DNA of 64,000 bases from an uncultured Sphingomonadaceae bacterium (GTDB lineage Bacteria > Pseudomonadota > Alphaproteobacteria > Sphingomonadales > Sphingomonadaceae), in contig CANNFX010000001.1 of assembly GCA_947504025.1 (NCBI GenBank), positions 124,001 through 188,000 of the forward strand, read 5' to 3'. Within the stretch, counting starts at the first letter, position 1; each line of letters starts with the position of its first letter. Positions 29,364 through 39,349 of this stretch are shown piece by piece. Both the position numbers and the translations under genes were made by a program. The notes beneath the pieces are model-generated. The model was not told the DNA's origin and searched no databases. It worked only from the letters and a program-made list of their open reading frames with translations.

Positions 29364-29741
29364 TCAGGCCTCCTCGTGCTCGCGGACCACAATACGCAGC
29401 CGGCTAAACGGCTTGAGGATGCGGGTTGATTTACCGCGTCCGCGTGTGTGGAAACGCTTCATGGTGATCGACTTGCCGACGCTCGCTTCGTGAACGATGA
29501 GAGCGTCAACATCGAGATCGTGGTTGTTCTCGGCGTTGGCAATCGCACTGGCGAGCACCTTGGAGGTGTCACGTGCCATCGACTTTTTCGAGAACGCCAG
29601 GATGTTTAGCGCTTCTTCAACTTTCTTGCCGCGGATCAATTCCGCGACGAGGTTCAGCTTCTGGGCCGACCCGCGAATAAGCGTGCCGACGGCCAGGGCT
29701 TCGTTCTCGCCAACGCGGCGGGGGGATTTAGCCTTGCCCAT
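29364..29741 (-). CDS. rplV: 50S ribosomal protein L22
   Basis: 125 residues: [41 protein letters not shown] and the exit-tunnel loop tip region [18 protein letters not shown]. Its start overlaps the rpsS stop by one base. Confidence 0.98.
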   Translation of the reverse strand: MGKAKSPRRVGENEALAVGTLIRGSAQKLNLVAELIRGKKVEEALNILAFSKKSMARDTSKVLASAIANAENNHDLDVDALIVHEASVGKSITMKRFHTRGRGKSTRILKPFSRLRIVVREHEEA

Positions 29742-30016
29742 TATCGCTTGCCCTTCTTGTCGGAAGCGTGACCGGGGAAGCTGCGCGTAGGCGCAAATTC
29801 ACCGAGCTTGTGACCGACCATGTCTTCGTTAACCGAGACAGGGATGAACTTATGACCATTATAGACGTTGAACGTCAGGCCGACGAATTGCGGAAGTACA
29901 GTCGAGCGTCGCGACCAAGTTTTGATCGGCTTGCTGTTGCTTGCGTCCTGAGCTTCTTCTGCTTTCTTGAGCAGGCTCAGTTCGACAAACGGACCTTTCC
30001 ATACGGAACGTGCCAT
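29741..30016 (-). CDS. rpsS: 30S ribosomal protein S19
   Basis: 91 residues: [68 protein letters not shown], all invariant in S19. Forms the head of the small subunit with S13. Confidence 0.98.
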   Translation of the reverse strand: MARSVWKGPFVELSLLKKAEEAQDASNSKPIKTWSRRSTVLPQFVGLTFNVYNGHKFIPVSVNEDMVGHKLGEFAPTRSFPGHASDKKGKR

Positions 30017-30021
30017 GTCCG

Positions 30022-30858
30022 TTACCTCTTCTTCTTGGCGTGACGCGAACGGATAATCATCTTGTCCGTTTGCTTGTTTTTACGAGTGCGGGCACCCTTA
30101 GTAGGCTTGCCCCAAGGCGTAACCGGATGACGACCACCCGAAGTACGGCCTTCACCACCACCGTGCGGGTGATCGACTGGGTTCTTGGCAACACCGCGAG
30201 TAAGCGGCTTCTTGCCGCGCCAGCGATTGCGTCCAGCCTTGGCCAATGTCTGGTTCGAGTTGTCGGGGTTCGAAACCGCGCCAACTGTACCCATGCACTC
30301 ACCGCGAATGTAGCGTTGCTCACCCGAATTCAGACGAACGATGACCATGCCGCGGTCACGGCCGACCAGCTGCACATAAGTGCCTGCTGAGCGAGCGATC
30401 TGACCGCCCTTGCCCGGCTTCATCTCCACATTGTGACAGATGGTGCCAACCGGCATTTCGCTCAGCAACATTGCGTTACCTGGCTTCGTGTCGGTCTTCT
30501 TGGCTGCAATCACCTTGTCGCCAACAGCTACGCGCTGCGGGCAGATGATGTAAGAAATCTCATCGTCAGCGTATTTGATGAGCGCGATGAAGGCGGTGCG
30601 GTTAGGATCATATTCGATCCGCTCTACCGTGCCTTCAACGTCCCATTTCCGGCGCTTGAAGTCGATGAAACGATACTTCTGCTTGTGACCGCCACCAATG
30701 CCGCGTGATGTCACGTGACCTTTGTTGTTCCGGCCGCCCGTCTTGCGCTTGCCTTCGACCAGCGACTTGACCGGCTTCCCCTTCCAGAGACCCGACTTGT
30801 CGACGAGGACGAGGCCGCGGCGCGCCGGGCTCGTAGGTTTATAACTCTTGAGTGCCAT
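30022..30858 (-). CDS. rplB: 50S ribosomal protein L2
   Basis: 278 residues: [43 protein letters not shown], and the C-terminal [35 protein letters not shown] that contains the conserved His near the peptidyl transferase centre. Primary 23S rRNA binder. Confidence 0.98.
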   Translation of the reverse strand: MALKSYKPTSPARRGLVLVDKSGLWKGKPVKSLVEGKRKTGGRNNKGHVTSRGIGGGHKQKYRFIDFKRRKWDVEGTVERIEYDPNRTAFIALIKYADDEISYIICPQRVAVGDKVIAAKKTDTKPGNAMLLSEMPVGTICHNVEMKPGKGGQIARSAGTYVQLVGRDRGMVIVRLNSGEQRYIRGECMGTVGAVSNPDNSNQTLAKAGRNRWRGKKPLTRGVAKNPVDHPHGGGEGRTSGGRHPVTPWGKPTKGARTRKNKQTDKMIIRSRHAKKKR

Positions 30859-30868
30859 TATTCTGCCC

Positions 30869-31177
30869 TCAGATTCCGCTGGTGACGTCGATTGACTGGC
30901 CTTCGGCCAGCGTCACGATCGCCTTTTTCAAATCGGTGCGCTTGTAGGGACGGCCCTTCCAGCGCTTCGTCTTGCCCTTTTGGACAATAGTGTTCACGCC
31001 GGTCACCTTCACATCAAAGATTGCCTCGACGGCCTCCTTGATCTGCGGCTTCGTTGCGTCACCACCTACCTTGAATACTACTGCATTATGCTCGGAGAGC
31101 AGCGTAGCCTTCTCGGTAATGTGCGGCGCAAGGATCACGTCATAGTGACGGGCGTCGACTTCTTGCTTTTTAGCCAT
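30869..31177 (-). CDS. rplW: 50S ribosomal protein L23
   Basis: 102 residues from the ATG at 31175-31177: [47 protein letters not shown] and [20 protein letters not shown]. Docking site for trigger factor and SRP. The start overlaps the rplD stop by eight bases; an eight-residue longer frame was rejected. Confidence 0.98.
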   Translation of the reverse strand: MAKKQEVDARHYDVILAPHITEKATLLSEHNAVVFKVGGDATKPQIKEAVEAIFDVKVTGVNTIVQKGKTKRWKGRPYKRTDLKKAIVTLAEGQSIDVTSGI

Positions 31178-31787
31178 TGAAACGCGCCTCCAGCTTTTCA
31201 ACCGCTGCCTTGGTCAGGATCAGCGTGTCGTGCTTCAGGATGTCATAAACGTTGGCGCCCTGTGCCGGCATCACGTTGATACCGTGCAGGTTGGCCGATG
31301 CCTGAGCGAATGTTTCGTTCACACTATCACCGTCGATAACCAGAACCTTGCCGGTGAAGCCGAAGCTTTCAGCCAGAGCCTTGGTCTTGCCAGCCTTCAT
31401 ATCCAGACTGTCAACGACGACGAGGCCGTCCTTTGCCTTGGAAGAAAGAGCCATCTTGAGGCCAAGTGCGCGGATCTTCTTGTTCAGTGACTGTTCGAAG
31501 TCACGGCGGCGTGGGCCGTGTGCCTTACCACCACCGATGAAGATTGGTGCCTTGCGGTCACCGTGACGAGCTACACCGCCACCCTTCTGCTTACCGTACT
31601 TCTTACCGGTACGATTGACGTCCGAGCGCTCTTGAGCGGCACGGGCAGTTCCGCGGCGGTTTTCTAGCTGCCAGACGACAACACGGTGAAGAATGTCTGC
31701 GCGCGGTTCGACGCCGAATACGGCCTCGTTCAGCTCGACATCGCCCTTACCGGCCTTGCCTTCTAGTGTTTGGAGCTTGACCTTCAT
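31170..31787 (-). CDS. rplD: 50S ribosomal protein L4
   Basis: 205 residues: [59 protein letters not shown] with the tunnel loop, and [22 protein letters not shown] at the end. In enteric bacteria L4 autoregulates the S10 operon; no such leader was recognised here. Confidence 0.98.
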   Translation of the reverse strand: MKVKLQTLEGKAGKGDVELNEAVFGVEPRADILHRVVVWQLENRRGTARAAQERSDVNRTGKKYGKQKGGGVARHGDRKAPIFIGGGKAHGPRRRDFEQSLNKKIRALGLKMALSSKAKDGLVVVDSLDMKAGKTKALAESFGFTGKVLVIDGDSVNETFAQASANLHGINVMPAQGANVYDILKHDTLILTKAAVEKLEARFNG

Positions 31788-31789
31788 GA

Positions 31790-32656
31790 TCAGCCCTCCT
31801 TGTTAGCGTCGTCGGCCGGCTTGGCGTCGGATGCTTCATTATTGGTTGCGACGTCAGCACCGGAGCCCTGCTCTTCAGCAAGCTTGGCCTGCTGCTCAGC
31901 GGATACTTCTGGCTGTACTTCGTGCTCGGCTGCGCTTTCGACCAGACCAGGTGCCGCTTCTTCCGAAGCAAACTCGTCTTGGTTGCGGCGCATTACACCG
32001 GGGAAAGGCAAATCCTTGTGAATGATCTTGACCGCGTCACGAATGATCATCCAGCCATTCTTGGTGCCAGGCACGGAGCCCTTCACGAAGATCAGGCCGC
32101 GATCGGCATCCGTACGGACGATTTCGAGGTTCTGCTGGGTACGCTGGCGATCACCCATGTGACCGGCCATCTTCTTGTTCTTGAAGACGCGCCCCGGATC
32201 CTGACGGTTACCCGTCGAACCATGCGAACGGTGAGAGATCGAAACACCGTGGGTGGCACGAAGACCACCGAAGCCCCAACGCTTCATGGCGCCGGCAAAG
32301 CCTTTACCCTGCGTGTAACCCGTGATGTCGACCTTCTGACCAGCGATGAAGTGATCCGCACTGATGCGAGCACCAACCGGCAGAAGGCCTTCTTCGCTAT
32401 CAAGACGGAACTCAGCAACCTTGCGCTTGAGACCAACGTTAGCCTTCGCGAAATGTTCGCGCTGAGGCTTATTTACATTTTTTTGTTTCGCTTCGCCGGA
32501 ACCGACCTGCAGCGCGATGTAGCCATCGCGGTCCATAGTACGGTGGGAAACAACCTGACATTCTTCCAATGCGAGGACTGTGACCGGCACGTGGCGGCCA
32601 TCCTCCTGGAAGAGACGAGTCATCCCGACTTTTTTAGCGATCACGCCAGTGCGCAT
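31790..32656 (-). CDS. rplC: 50S ribosomal protein L3 with long acidic C-terminal tail
   Basis: 288 residues from the ATG at 32654-32656, against about 210-250 in most bacteria. The L3 core includes [25 protein letters not shown]-type sequence [46 protein letters not shown]. The last 60 residues (from about [17 protein letters not shown]) are Glu/Ala/Asp-rich with no hydrophobic core and look disordered. L3 sits at the peptidyl transferase centre entrance. A longer upstream start is unsupported. Confidence 0.97.
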   Translation of the reverse strand: MRTGVIAKKVGMTRLFQEDGRHVPVTVLALEECQVVSHRTMDRDGYIALQVGSGEAKQKNVNKPQREHFAKANVGLKRKVAEFRLDSEEGLLPVGARISADHFIAGQKVDITGYTQGKGFAGAMKRWGFGGLRATHGVSISHRSHGSTGNRQDPGRVFKNKKMAGHMGDRQRTQQNLEIVRTDADRGLIFVKGSVPGTKNGWMIIRDAVKIIHKDLPFPGVMRRNQDEFASEEAAPGLVESAAEHEVQPEVSAEQQAKLAEEQGSGADVATNNEASDAKPADDANKEG

Positions 32657-32728
32657 GACCAGAACTCCTAAACAGAGGCACCCGGAACCATTTCCAGGTG
32701 CTTGCCAGCCCAAATTGCCATACGTCGC

Positions 32729-32793
32729 CCCGTCCGGGCTAGGTGCTCTTCGTGAGAAGAGCGAGACGGGAGACGCAGCCCGGGTTAACCCGG
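32729..32793 (-). promoter_or_regulatory. Structured spacer between rpsJ and rplC with competing stems
   Basis: Several inverted repeats overlap here: GCTCTTC-GTGA-GAAGAGC (32745-32762), CCCGTC (32729-32734) with GACGGG (32765-32770) enclosing it, CCGGGCT (32734-32740) with AGCCCGG (32777-32783), and the perfect palindrome CCGGGTTAACCCGG (32780-32793). The last shares bases with the third, so they exclude each other. The spacer between the genes is 182 bases, long for this operon. It could be an S10-operon control element, a processing site or a cryptic terminator; no protein-binding site is proven. Confidence 0.55.
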
Positions 32794-32838
32794 CGGTATC
32801 TCGTAGTCTGCGGCCTGACCGGAGTCAGACAACAAAGA

Positions 32839-33150
32839 TTAAGCGAGCTTAATCTCAACATTTACGCCAGCGGCAAGATCGAGCTTCATCAGCGCGTCTA
32901 CCGTCTGGGCGTTGGGCTGCACGATATCGAGCAACCGCTTGTAAGTACGTACCTCGAACTGCTCCCGCGACTTCTTGTCGATGTGCGGACCGCGGTTCAC
33001 GGTAAATTTCTCAATGCGCGTCGGCATGGGAATGGGGCCACGAATAAGTGCGCCAGTCCGGCGTGCGGTTTCCGCGATTTCGCCAGTTGCCTGGTCGAGA
33101 ACACGATGATCGAACGCCTTAAGGCGAATACGGATATTCTGAGCTTCCAT
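32839..33150 (-). CDS. rpsJ: 30S ribosomal protein S10
   Basis: 103 residues: [58 protein letters not shown], typical S10 (NusE), which also serves in transcription antitermination. It follows tuf after 168 bases and precedes the structured spacer. Confidence 0.98.
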   Translation of the reverse strand: MEAQNIRIRLKAFDHRVLDQATGEIAETARRTGALIRGPIPMPTRIEKFTVNRGPHIDKKSREQFEVRTYKRLLDIVQPNAQTVDALMKLDLAAGVNVEIKLA

Positions 33151-33273
33151 TACCTATACCGATGCGAAAGAGCCAAGAAGCAACCCAAACGGATAACTTC
33201 CATAAAAACAAGGACCGCCCGCCTCGCTGCCCTTCTTTCGAAGGTGCAGTAAGGGGCGGCCCCCTAAAATTCA

Positions 33274-33308
33274 GACCGACCGAATCCCTATAGGGACCCG
33301 GTCGGTTC
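33274..33308 (-). terminator. Hairpin after tuf (terminator or attenuator before rpsJ)
   Basis: ACCGACCG/CGGTCGGT outer stem (about 8-9 bp) encloses the self-complementary TCCCTATAGGGA (33285-33296). On the minus strand it is followed by TCTGAATTTTAGGGG. It starts 11 bases after the tuf stop, so it probably ends or attenuates the rpsL-rpsG-fusA-tuf transcript before the S10 genes. The U-run is short, so leakage is likely. Confidence 0.65.
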
Positions 33309-33318
33309 GAAGCCTATA

Positions 33319-34509
33319 TTACTTCGTGATCTTGCTGACAACCCCTGAACCGACCGTACGGCCGCCTTCACGGATTGCGAAACGAAGACCTTCGTCCATG
33401 GCGATTGGAGCGATCAGCTTTACGTCGATCGTTACGTTGTCGCCTGGCATAACCATCTCGGTACCCTCAGGAAGGATAACTTCGCCGGTTACGTCCGTTG
33501 TACGGAAGTAGAACTGTGGACGGTAGTTAGCGAAGAATGGCGTGTGACGGCCGCCTTCGTCCTTTGAAAGGACGTAGACTTCTGCGCTGAAGTCCGTGTG
33601 CGGATTAACCGAACCCGGCTTCGCGAGGACCTGGCCACGCTCAACATCTTCACGGCCAACACCGCGAACCAGAGCACCGATGTTGTCACCAGCTTCACCG
33701 CGATCAAGCAGCTTGCGGAACATTTCAACGCCGGTAACCGTCGTCTTGCCAGTTTCCTTGATGCCGACGATTTCAACTTCGTCGCCAACGTTTACAACGC
33801 CGGTTTCAACACGGCCGGTAACAACAGTACCGCGACCTGAAATCGAGAACACGTCTTCGATCGGCATCAGGAATGCTTGGTCCACCGGACGCTCTGGCTG
33901 TGGGATGTGCTCATCAACGGCCTTCATCAGTTCAACGATGGAGTTCTTACCGATTTCTTCGTCACGACCTTCAAGCGCGGCAAGAGCCGAACCCTTGACG
34001 ATTGGAATATCGTCACCCGGGAAGTCGTACGAAGACAGAAGTTCACGAACTTCCATTTCAACCAGTTCGAGAATTTCTTCGTCATCGACCTGGTCAACCT
34101 TGTTCATGTAAACGACCATCGAAGGAACGCCGACCTGTTTCGCAAGCAGGATGTGCTCGCGAGTTTGTGGCATTGGTCCGTCAGCAGCGTTCACAACCAG
34201 GATCGCGCCGTCCATCTGGGCGGCACCGGTGATCATGTTCTTCACGTAATCGGCGTGCCCTGGGCAGTCGACGTGTGCGTAGTGACGGGCATCCGTTTCA
34301 TACTCAACGTGAGCCGTCGAGATCGTGATACCACGCTCGCGCTCTTCAGGAGCCTTATCGATGTTTGCAAAGTCGACAGCGTCGCCGCCGTTAACTTCAG
34401 CCATCACCTTGGTGATTGCTGCGGTCAGCGTGGTTTTGCCGTGGTCAACGTGACCGATGGTGCCGATGTTGCAGTGCGGCTTGTTCCGCTCAAATTTTGC
34501 CTTTGCCAT
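33319..34509 (-). CDS. tuf: Elongation factor Tu
   Basis: 396 residues, full length. GTPase motifs: [17 protein letters not shown] (G1), [14 protein letters not shown] (switch I), [21 protein letters not shown] (G3), [10 protein letters not shown] (G4) and GSALAALEG (G5), then domains II and III to [13 protein letters not shown]. Delivers aminoacyl-tRNA to the ribosome. Whether a second tuf copy exists elsewhere cannot be seen here. Confidence 0.98.
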   Translation of the reverse strand: MAKAKFERNKPHCNIGTIGHVDHGKTTLTAAITKVMAEVNGGDAVDFANIDKAPEERERGITISTAHVEYETDARHYAHVDCPGHADYVKNMITGAAQMDGAILVVNAADGPMPQTREHILLAKQVGVPSMVVYMNKVDQVDDEEILELVEMEVRELLSSYDFPGDDIPIVKGSALAALEGRDEEIGKNSIVELMKAVDEHIPQPERPVDQAFLMPIEDVFSISGRGTVVTGRVETGVVNVGDEVEIVGIKETGKTTVTGVEMFRKLLDRGEAGDNIGALVRGVGREDVERGQVLAKPGSVNPHTDFSAEVYVLSKDEGGRHTPFFANYRPQFYFRTTDVTGEVILPEGTEMVMPGDNVTIDVKLIAPIAMDEGLRFAIREGGRTVGSGVVSKITK

Positions 34510-34603
34510 TTTCTCTAACCTCTAGTGTCTTGAACTTTGTAAAAACTGCGGGAGAAAACGGCACCCGCTGAAACAGGCGCCGCCCCTAAACCGAAGCTTG
34601 CAG

Positions 34604-36697
34604 TTAAGCAAGCTTCTCCTTGACTTCGAGTGCGACACTCGCCGGCACTTCCTCGTAATGAGAGAACTGCATCGAGTAGTTTGCACGGCCCTGGCTGAAC
34701 GAACGAAGCTCATTCACGTAACCGAACATGTTCGCAAGCGGCACCATGGCTTCGACTGCCTGGGCATTACCGCGGCTGTCTGTTCCCTGGATTTGACCAC
34801 GACGCGAGTTGAGATCGCCGATAACATCCCCAAGGTAATCCTCAGGAGTGATCACTTCAACCTTCATCACCGGTTCGAGCAACTTGATGCCGCCACGTTC
34901 CGCTGCTTCGCGCATCGCACCACGGCCACAGATTTCGAACGCTACCGTCGAAGAATCGACGTCATGGTAGGCGCCATCAGTAACCTTGATGGTGAAATCG
35001 ATGATCGGGAATCCGATCAGATATCCGCTTTCAGCCTGCTCGCGCAGACCTTTTTCAAGCGACGGGATGTATTCGCGAGGAATATTACCGCCCTTAATGC
35101 TGTCTTCGAACACGATGCCTTGGCCGCGCTCACCCGGAATGAAGGTCGCTTTGGCGCGGGCGAACTGCCCCGAACCACCGGACTGCTTCTTATGGGTGTA
35201 ATCAACATTGATCTCACGACCGAGCGATTCACGGTAAGCCACCTGCGGTGCACCTACGTTAGCCTCGACCTTAAATTCGCGCTTCATACGATCGACGAGA
35301 ATGTCGAGGTGAAGCTCGCCCATGCCCTTGATGATCGTCTGACCCGATTCGTGATCGGTTGTAACACGGAATGAAGGATCCTCGGCAGCAAGGCGATTGA
35401 GCGCAACGCCCATCTTTTCTTGGTCAGCCTTGGTCTTTGGCTCCACGGACAATTCGATAACCGGATCCGGGAATTCCATACGCTCCAGGATGATCGGATG
35501 CGCCGTGTCACACAGCGTATCGCCGGTGGTAGTGTCCTTCATACCCGCAATCGCAACGATATCGCCGGCAAATGCCTCATCAATGTCTTCACGGTTGTTG
35601 GAGTGCATCAGCAACATACGACCGATCTTTTCCTTCTTCTCCTTCACGGAGTTGAGAACCTGACCTTTTTCAAGATGGCCGGAATAGATGCGCGTGAAGG
35701 TAAGCGAGCCCACGAAAGGATCGTTCATGATCTTGAACGCAAGAGCGGAGAACGGCGCGTCATCGCTTGATGGACGCGTTTCTTCGATATCGCTGTCAGG
35801 CAGAACACCCTTGATCGCTTCAACGTCGAGCGGTGACGGCATGTAGTCGACAACAGCGTCGAGCAAAGGCTGGACACCCTTGTTCTTAAACGCCGAACCA
35901 CACAGCACAGGAACGAAGTTCTGCGCCATTGTACCCTTGCGGATAAGTGTCTTCAGCGTTGCCGCATCGGGCATTTCGCCATCAAAGAACTTTTCCATCA
36001 CGTCATCGTCGAGTTCAACGACGGTTTCGATCATCTTGGCGCGATACTCTTCAGCCTTGTCGGCCATGTCGTCAGGGATCGCAACATATTCGAACTCAGC
36101 GCCCAAACCGTCATTTTCCCAAACGATACCGCGATTGTTGACGAGATCAACAACACCGCGAAGACCGCCTTCTGCGCCGATCGGGAGATACAGCACAAGC
36201 GGGTTAGCGCCGAGCCGGTCAATGATCGACTGAACGCAGTAATAGAAATCAGCGCCGGTGCGGTCTAGCTTATTGATAAAGCACATTCTTGGTACTTTAT
36301 ATTTGTCGGCCTGGCGCCAGACGGTTTCGGACTGCGGCTCTACGCCGGCGACGCCGTCAAAAACGGCTACCGCGCCATCGAGTACACGCAGCGAACGTTC
36401 GACTTCGATGGTGAAGTCAACGTGGCCCGGTGTATCGATGATGTTGATGCGGTGCTTTTCGCCCTTACCATCTTCGTTCTGCCAGAAAGTGGTCGTAGCA
36501 GCGGAAGTAATCGTGATGCCACGCTCCTGCTCCTGCTCCATCCAGTCCATCGTCGCAGCGCCATCATGCACTTCGCCGATTTTGTAGGATTTGCCAGTGT
36601 AATAAAGGATGCGCTCTGTAGTCGTAGTCTTACCAGCATCAATGTGTGCCATGATGCCGATGTTACGATAGCGTTCCAGCGGATATTCGCGGGCCAT
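34604..36697 (-). CDS. fusA: Elongation factor G
   Basis: 697 residues. Starts [31 protein letters not shown] with the P-loop, [23 protein letters not shown] (G3), [12 protein letters not shown] (G4), and domains III-V with [25 protein letters not shown]. Catalyses translocation and, with RRF, ribosome recycling. Located between rpsG and tuf as in the standard str operon. Confidence 0.98.
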   Translation of the reverse strand: MAREYPLERYRNIGIMAHIDAGKTTTTERILYYTGKSYKIGEVHDGAATMDWMEQEQERGITITSAATTTFWQNEDGKGEKHRINIIDTPGHVDFTIEVERSLRVLDGAVAVFDGVAGVEPQSETVWRQADKYKVPRMCFINKLDRTGADFYYCVQSIIDRLGANPLVLYLPIGAEGGLRGVVDLVNNRGIVWENDGLGAEFEYVAIPDDMADKAEEYRAKMIETVVELDDDVMEKFFDGEMPDAATLKTLIRKGTMAQNFVPVLCGSAFKNKGVQPLLDAVVDYMPSPLDVEAIKGVLPDSDIEETRPSSDDAPFSALAFKIMNDPFVGSLTFTRIYSGHLEKGQVLNSVKEKKEKIGRMLLMHSNNREDIDEAFAGDIVAIAGMKDTTTGDTLCDTAHPIILERMEFPDPVIELSVEPKTKADQEKMGVALNRLAAEDPSFRVTTDHESGQTIIKGMGELHLDILVDRMKREFKVEANVGAPQVAYRESLGREINVDYTHKKQSGGSGQFARAKATFIPGERGQGIVFEDSIKGGNIPREYIPSLEKGLREQAESGYLIGFPIIDFTIKVTDGAYHDVDSSTVAFEICGRGAMREAAERGGIKLLEPVMKVEVITPEDYLGDVIGDLNSRRGQIQGTDSRGNAQAVEAMVPLANMFGYVNELRSFSQGRANYSMQFSHYEEVPASVALEVKEKLA

Positions 36698-36765
36698 GGA
36701 TAATTCCTAGTGGTCTTGCGGGCCGGAGCAGCCAATCAGCCGCCCCGCCCCAAATGTTTACGTGT

Positions 36766-37236
36766 TTACCAGCGGTAGTGAGAGAAGGCACGGTTGGCAT
36801 CAGCCATCTTGTGCGCGTCTTCACGCTTCTTCACTGCATTGCCGCGGTTGTTCGCAGCATCCATCAGCTCACCCGAGAGGCGCGCGCTCATGGTGGTTTC
36901 CGCACGGCCGCGAGCAGCCGAGATCAACCAGCGAATGGCCAGAGCCTGGGCACGCTCGGGGCGAACCTCGACCGGCACCTGGTAAGTAGCACCACCAACA
37001 CGGCGGCTGCGGACTTCCACTTGCGGGCTGACATTTACCAGCGCTTCGTGGAACAGCTGGACCGGATCGGTCTTCGCTTTGGTTTGAACTGTTTCGAGAG
37101 CACCATAAACGATACCTTCTGCAGTGGACTTTTTACCGTCCATCATCAGGTTGTTCATGAACTTCGACAGGATCTTATCACCAAACTTAGGGTCTGGCAG
37201 AATGATCCGCTTTTCGGGACGACGACGACGTGACAT
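36766..37236 (-). CDS. rpsG: 30S ribosomal protein S7
   Basis: 156 residues: [56 protein letters not shown] and [20 protein letters not shown]. Primary binder of the 16S 3' domain; translational regulator of the str operon in E. coli. 63 bases after rpsL. Confidence 0.98.
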   Translation of the reverse strand: MSRRRRPEKRIILPDPKFGDKILSKFMNNLMMDGKKSTAEGIVYGALETVQTKAKTDPVQLFHEALVNVSPQVEVRSRRVGGATYQVPVEVRPERAQALAIRWLISAARGRAETTMSARLSGELMDAANNRGNAVKKREDAHKMADANRAFSHYRW

Positions 37237-37299
37237 CGGATGAATTCCTTTTAGTCAGGCAGCGCGGCAGGATTAAACCCGCGCGCCAGCCGATAAACC

Positions 37300-37671
37300 T
37301 TACTTGGGACGCTTGGCGCCATACTTCGAACGGCTCTGCTTACGGTCCTTAACACCCTGGGTATCAAGAACGCCGCGCAGAACATGGTAACGCACACCTG
37401 GAAGGTCGCGCACACGGCCGCCACGGATAAGCACAACACTGTGCTCCTGCAGGTTATGGCCTTCGCCCGGAATGTAAGTGATGACCTCGCGCTGGTTGGT
37501 CAGGCGAACCTTCGCAACCTTACGCAGAGCCGAGTTCGGCTTCTTCGGGGTCGTCGTATAAACACGGGTGCAAACGCCGCGCTTCTGCGGGTTCGCTTCC
37601 ATCGCAGGGACCTTGGATTTGACCTTCTGCGGAACACGGCCCTTGCGGACCAATTGGTTAATTGTAGGCAT
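37300..37671 (-). CDS. rpsL: 30S ribosomal protein S12
   Basis: 123 residues from the ATG at 37669-37671: [35 protein letters not shown] with Lys43 and Lys44, [17 protein letters not shown] and [11 protein letters not shown]. Position 88 (counting Met as 1) is Arg (codon CGC, 37408-37410), where the E. coli and Mycobacterium proteins have Lys. Substitutions at this Lys cause streptomycin resistance in those bacteria. First gene of the str operon; its promoter should lie in the following gap. Confidence 0.98.
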   Translation of the reverse strand: MPTINQLVRKGRVPQKVKSKVPAMEANPQKRGVCTRVYTTTPKKPNSALRKVAKVRLTNQREVITYIPGEGHNLQEHSVVLIRGGRVRDLPGVRYHVLRGVLDTQGVKDRKQSRSKYGAKRPK

Positions 37672-37735
37672 GAAGTACTCTTCACCTGTTCGGTGGTGCA
37701 CATTCAGCAAAAGATGGGGTGTAAGAGACTACCGC

Positions 37736-37816
37736 CGTCATCCCAGCGAAAGCTGGGATCGCTACCCACAAGCGCGGAGCCTGCGGCACGAGACCCCAGC
37801 CTTCGCTGGGGTGACG
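37736..37816. repeat. REP-like element: two inverted copies of a palindromic unit
   Basis: The unit CGTCATCCCAGCGAAAGCTG (37736 onward, stem ATCCCAGC/GCTGGGAT with GAAA loop) and its partner ending GCTGGGGTGACG (to 37816, stem CCCCAGC/GCTGGGG with CTTC loop) are reverse complements with three mismatches in 25, separated by about 31 bases. The flanks CGTCA and TGACG are also inverted. This is the layout of paired REP elements (BIMEs) seen in many Proteobacteria. It sits just before rpsL. Confidence 0.85.
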
Positions 37817-37920
37817 AAACAGTGAGTCTGAAACACTCCACCCCATACCAAAGGCACCGGGTTACTCTGACACTTGCCGCAAGAAATAATACGCCGGAAA
37901 ACCCGCATATCACTCAATAG

Positions 37921-37946
37921 AAAAAGACCCCGGTCAACGACCAAGG
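37921..37946 (-). terminator. Probable intrinsic terminator
   Basis: On the minus strand CCTTGGTC-GTT-GACCGGGG forms an 8-bp stem (two G-U pairs) with a 3-base loop, followed by TCTTTTT (37921-37927). It would stop transcription from the winged-helix gene at 38183 before it reaches rpsL. Confidence 0.7.
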
Positions 37947-38182
37947 CCCCTCACGACATAGTGCCAATGTTCAGCTCTATCTGACCGCTGCAACGCTTCT
38001 CGGTGGAGGGTGCGTGCATCGGATGAGCGCGCCTTTAGCGAGGGTTTGGGTGGGGGTCAAGGGTGGGGCAAGCTTTGCCTCACCGCTAGTATACAACATC
38101 AAACGACAGACACTTTCCGCCTCTCGGACTACCAATATCTAACTAATCAGAAACGATGTATGTCCGTAAAAGAATAAAAATA

Positions 38183-38851
38183 TCAGATAGTTCCAAACTG
38201 CTCGTTCTCCACCCTTGCAAAATACCGTGCTGCGGCCGTTGCCCCTTTATCACTCAACGCAATAAAAGCTCGACGCTTGTCGCGATCATCCTCACGTCGC
38301 TCAAAGAACCCCTTTTCAGTCATCATCGTTATCCAGCGCAGGGCAGTTGTAGGCGCAACGCCTGACGCGATGCACAAAGACGTGATTGAAATTTGGCGAA
38401 GTTCTGCACGGGCAGCGATCAAATCAAGAAGCATATCCCATGCAGGATCAGCAAAAATATCGTTGCCAAAATATCTACCCCGCAACTGCCGCATCTTGAT
38501 CATTGTTCGCACGCGCTGGGGATTAGGCAAGGTTGGCCTTGCCACTCGCCTAACCGGGTTCGAAGCTGACGACTCTCCACTGTAGGGCTGGCCATCTTCA
38601 AAGCCGAACGCGCTTCGGCGTTCCGAATGCTCAGAATCACTCAAGATAATCACGGGATAACTCGCTGAGTCATGCGAAAGGCTAGCAGTTTCTGCAATGC
38701 GCCCCGCCCTTCTCGCCTCTGCATCATCAGGCAGTTGCTCTTCGCCCCTTACAGCGCCCGACTTCGAGTTTTGTCCGGCCAAAGCAATTAGCTGCCTGCC
38801 AATAAGCAGCAAGCGGTTCGTAAATTCAGGATTTTCATTATTTCCAGACAT
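38183..38851 (-). CDS. Winged-helix (MarR-like) DNA-binding protein, paralogue of the gene at 40445-40954
   Basis: 222 residues. The C-terminal 110 residues form a winged-helix domain: WDMLLDLIAARAELRQISITSLCIASGVAPTTALRWITMMTEKGFFERREDDRDKRR reads as helices with the recognition helix around APTTALRWITMM and a basic wing; it is MarR-like. The N-terminal 110 residues are polar, poorly ordered, with a Leu-rich first helix (TNRLLLIGRQLIALAG). The C-terminal region aligns without gaps to the protein at 40445-40954 over about 90 residues. Last gene of a four-gene minus-strand unit, 14 bases after its neighbour. Target unknown. Confidence 0.75.
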   Translation of the reverse strand: MSGNNENPEFTNRLLLIGRQLIALAGQNSKSGAVRGEEQLPDDAEARRAGRIAETASLSHDSASYPVIILSDSEHSERRSAFGFEDGQPYSGESSASNPVRRVARPTLPNPQRVRTMIKMRQLRGRYFGNDIFADPAWDMLLDLIAARAELRQISITSLCIASGVAPTTALRWITMMTEKGFFERREDDRDKRRAFIALSDKGATAAARYFARVENEQFGTI

Positions 38852-38865
38852 AGTGGTGCGACCCC

Positions 38866-39318
38866 CTATTCAGTTAATGGGAACCTCCAATCCGGATATC
38901 GGCCAATTCGCCTCTCGCGAAGAGTGTGTGCAATAAGCCCGCATGACACTATGAAGAGCTGAACGTAGAATGGCACCTCGGTCATCGCCCAGTATGCACC
39001 GCGAATTCCAGGCAACTCAAAAGCAGCTATCGAGTGTGCCACCAATGTCGGCACCTGAAGTGCTGCAATTAGCAGTGTCCACATACGATTAGCTCTAATA
39101 GCAAGCCATCCAAAGCCGACCATCACACAGCTGTCAAACAAGGCATGACCAAGATCGAAGGCAACAAATTCTCGATATCCGAATAGTTGGTGGTAAATTG
39201 GATCAAGACCAAGAGGGAGCGCGAGGCCGATTATTGCAAATCGTTCTGGGCGCCCCCCTCTCAGCAATGCGAAGCCCATGATTACGAAGAGGACTAGGAA
39301 GGTTCCTAAAATTCTCAT
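38866..39318 (-). CDS. Small integral membrane protein, 150 aa
   Basis: Not recognised. Hydrophobicity suggests four to five membrane helices (about residues 3-18, 27-45, 55-75, 80-100 and 115-135), with polar loops such as YHQLFGYREFVAFDLGHALFDS and a basic end HTLRERRIGRYPDWRF. The His/Asp-containing motif DLGHALFDS lies in or near a membrane segment. It lies between two soluble genes in one unit (31 and 14 base gaps), so it may act with the regulators around it. Confidence 0.65.
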   Translation of the reverse strand: MRILGTFLVLFVIMGFALLRGGRPERFAIIGLALPLGLDPIYHQLFGYREFVAFDLGHALFDSCVMVGFGWLAIRANRMWTLLIAALQVPTLVAHSIAAFELPGIRGAYWAMTEVPFYVQLFIVSCGLIAHTLRERRIGRYPDWRFPLTE

Positions 39319-39349
39319 TAGATCATCGAATCTTCGCCATCATGACATC

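Larger units (their letters stand above)
37672..38182. other. Gap upstream of rpsL: str operon promoter region, REP-like element and a terminator
   Basis: 511 bases with no convincing gene. It carries the double palindrome at 37736-37816 and a minus-strand terminator at 37921-37946 (both listed). A weaker hairpin, GTGGGGCAA/TTGCCTCAC, lies near 38064-38084. The rpsL promoter is expected between about 37680 and 37920, but I could not assign boxes with confidence. Confidence 0.6.

Noticed and set aside
34604..36697. Possible fusidic acid resistance change in EF-G
   Set aside because: I saw no clear substitution at known positions by eye, and a proper alignment would be needed to claim one.
37921..38100. 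Small open frames near the palindromes upstream of rpsL
   Set aside because: The frames run through inverted repeats and have no start signals; they are products of the repeat sequence.
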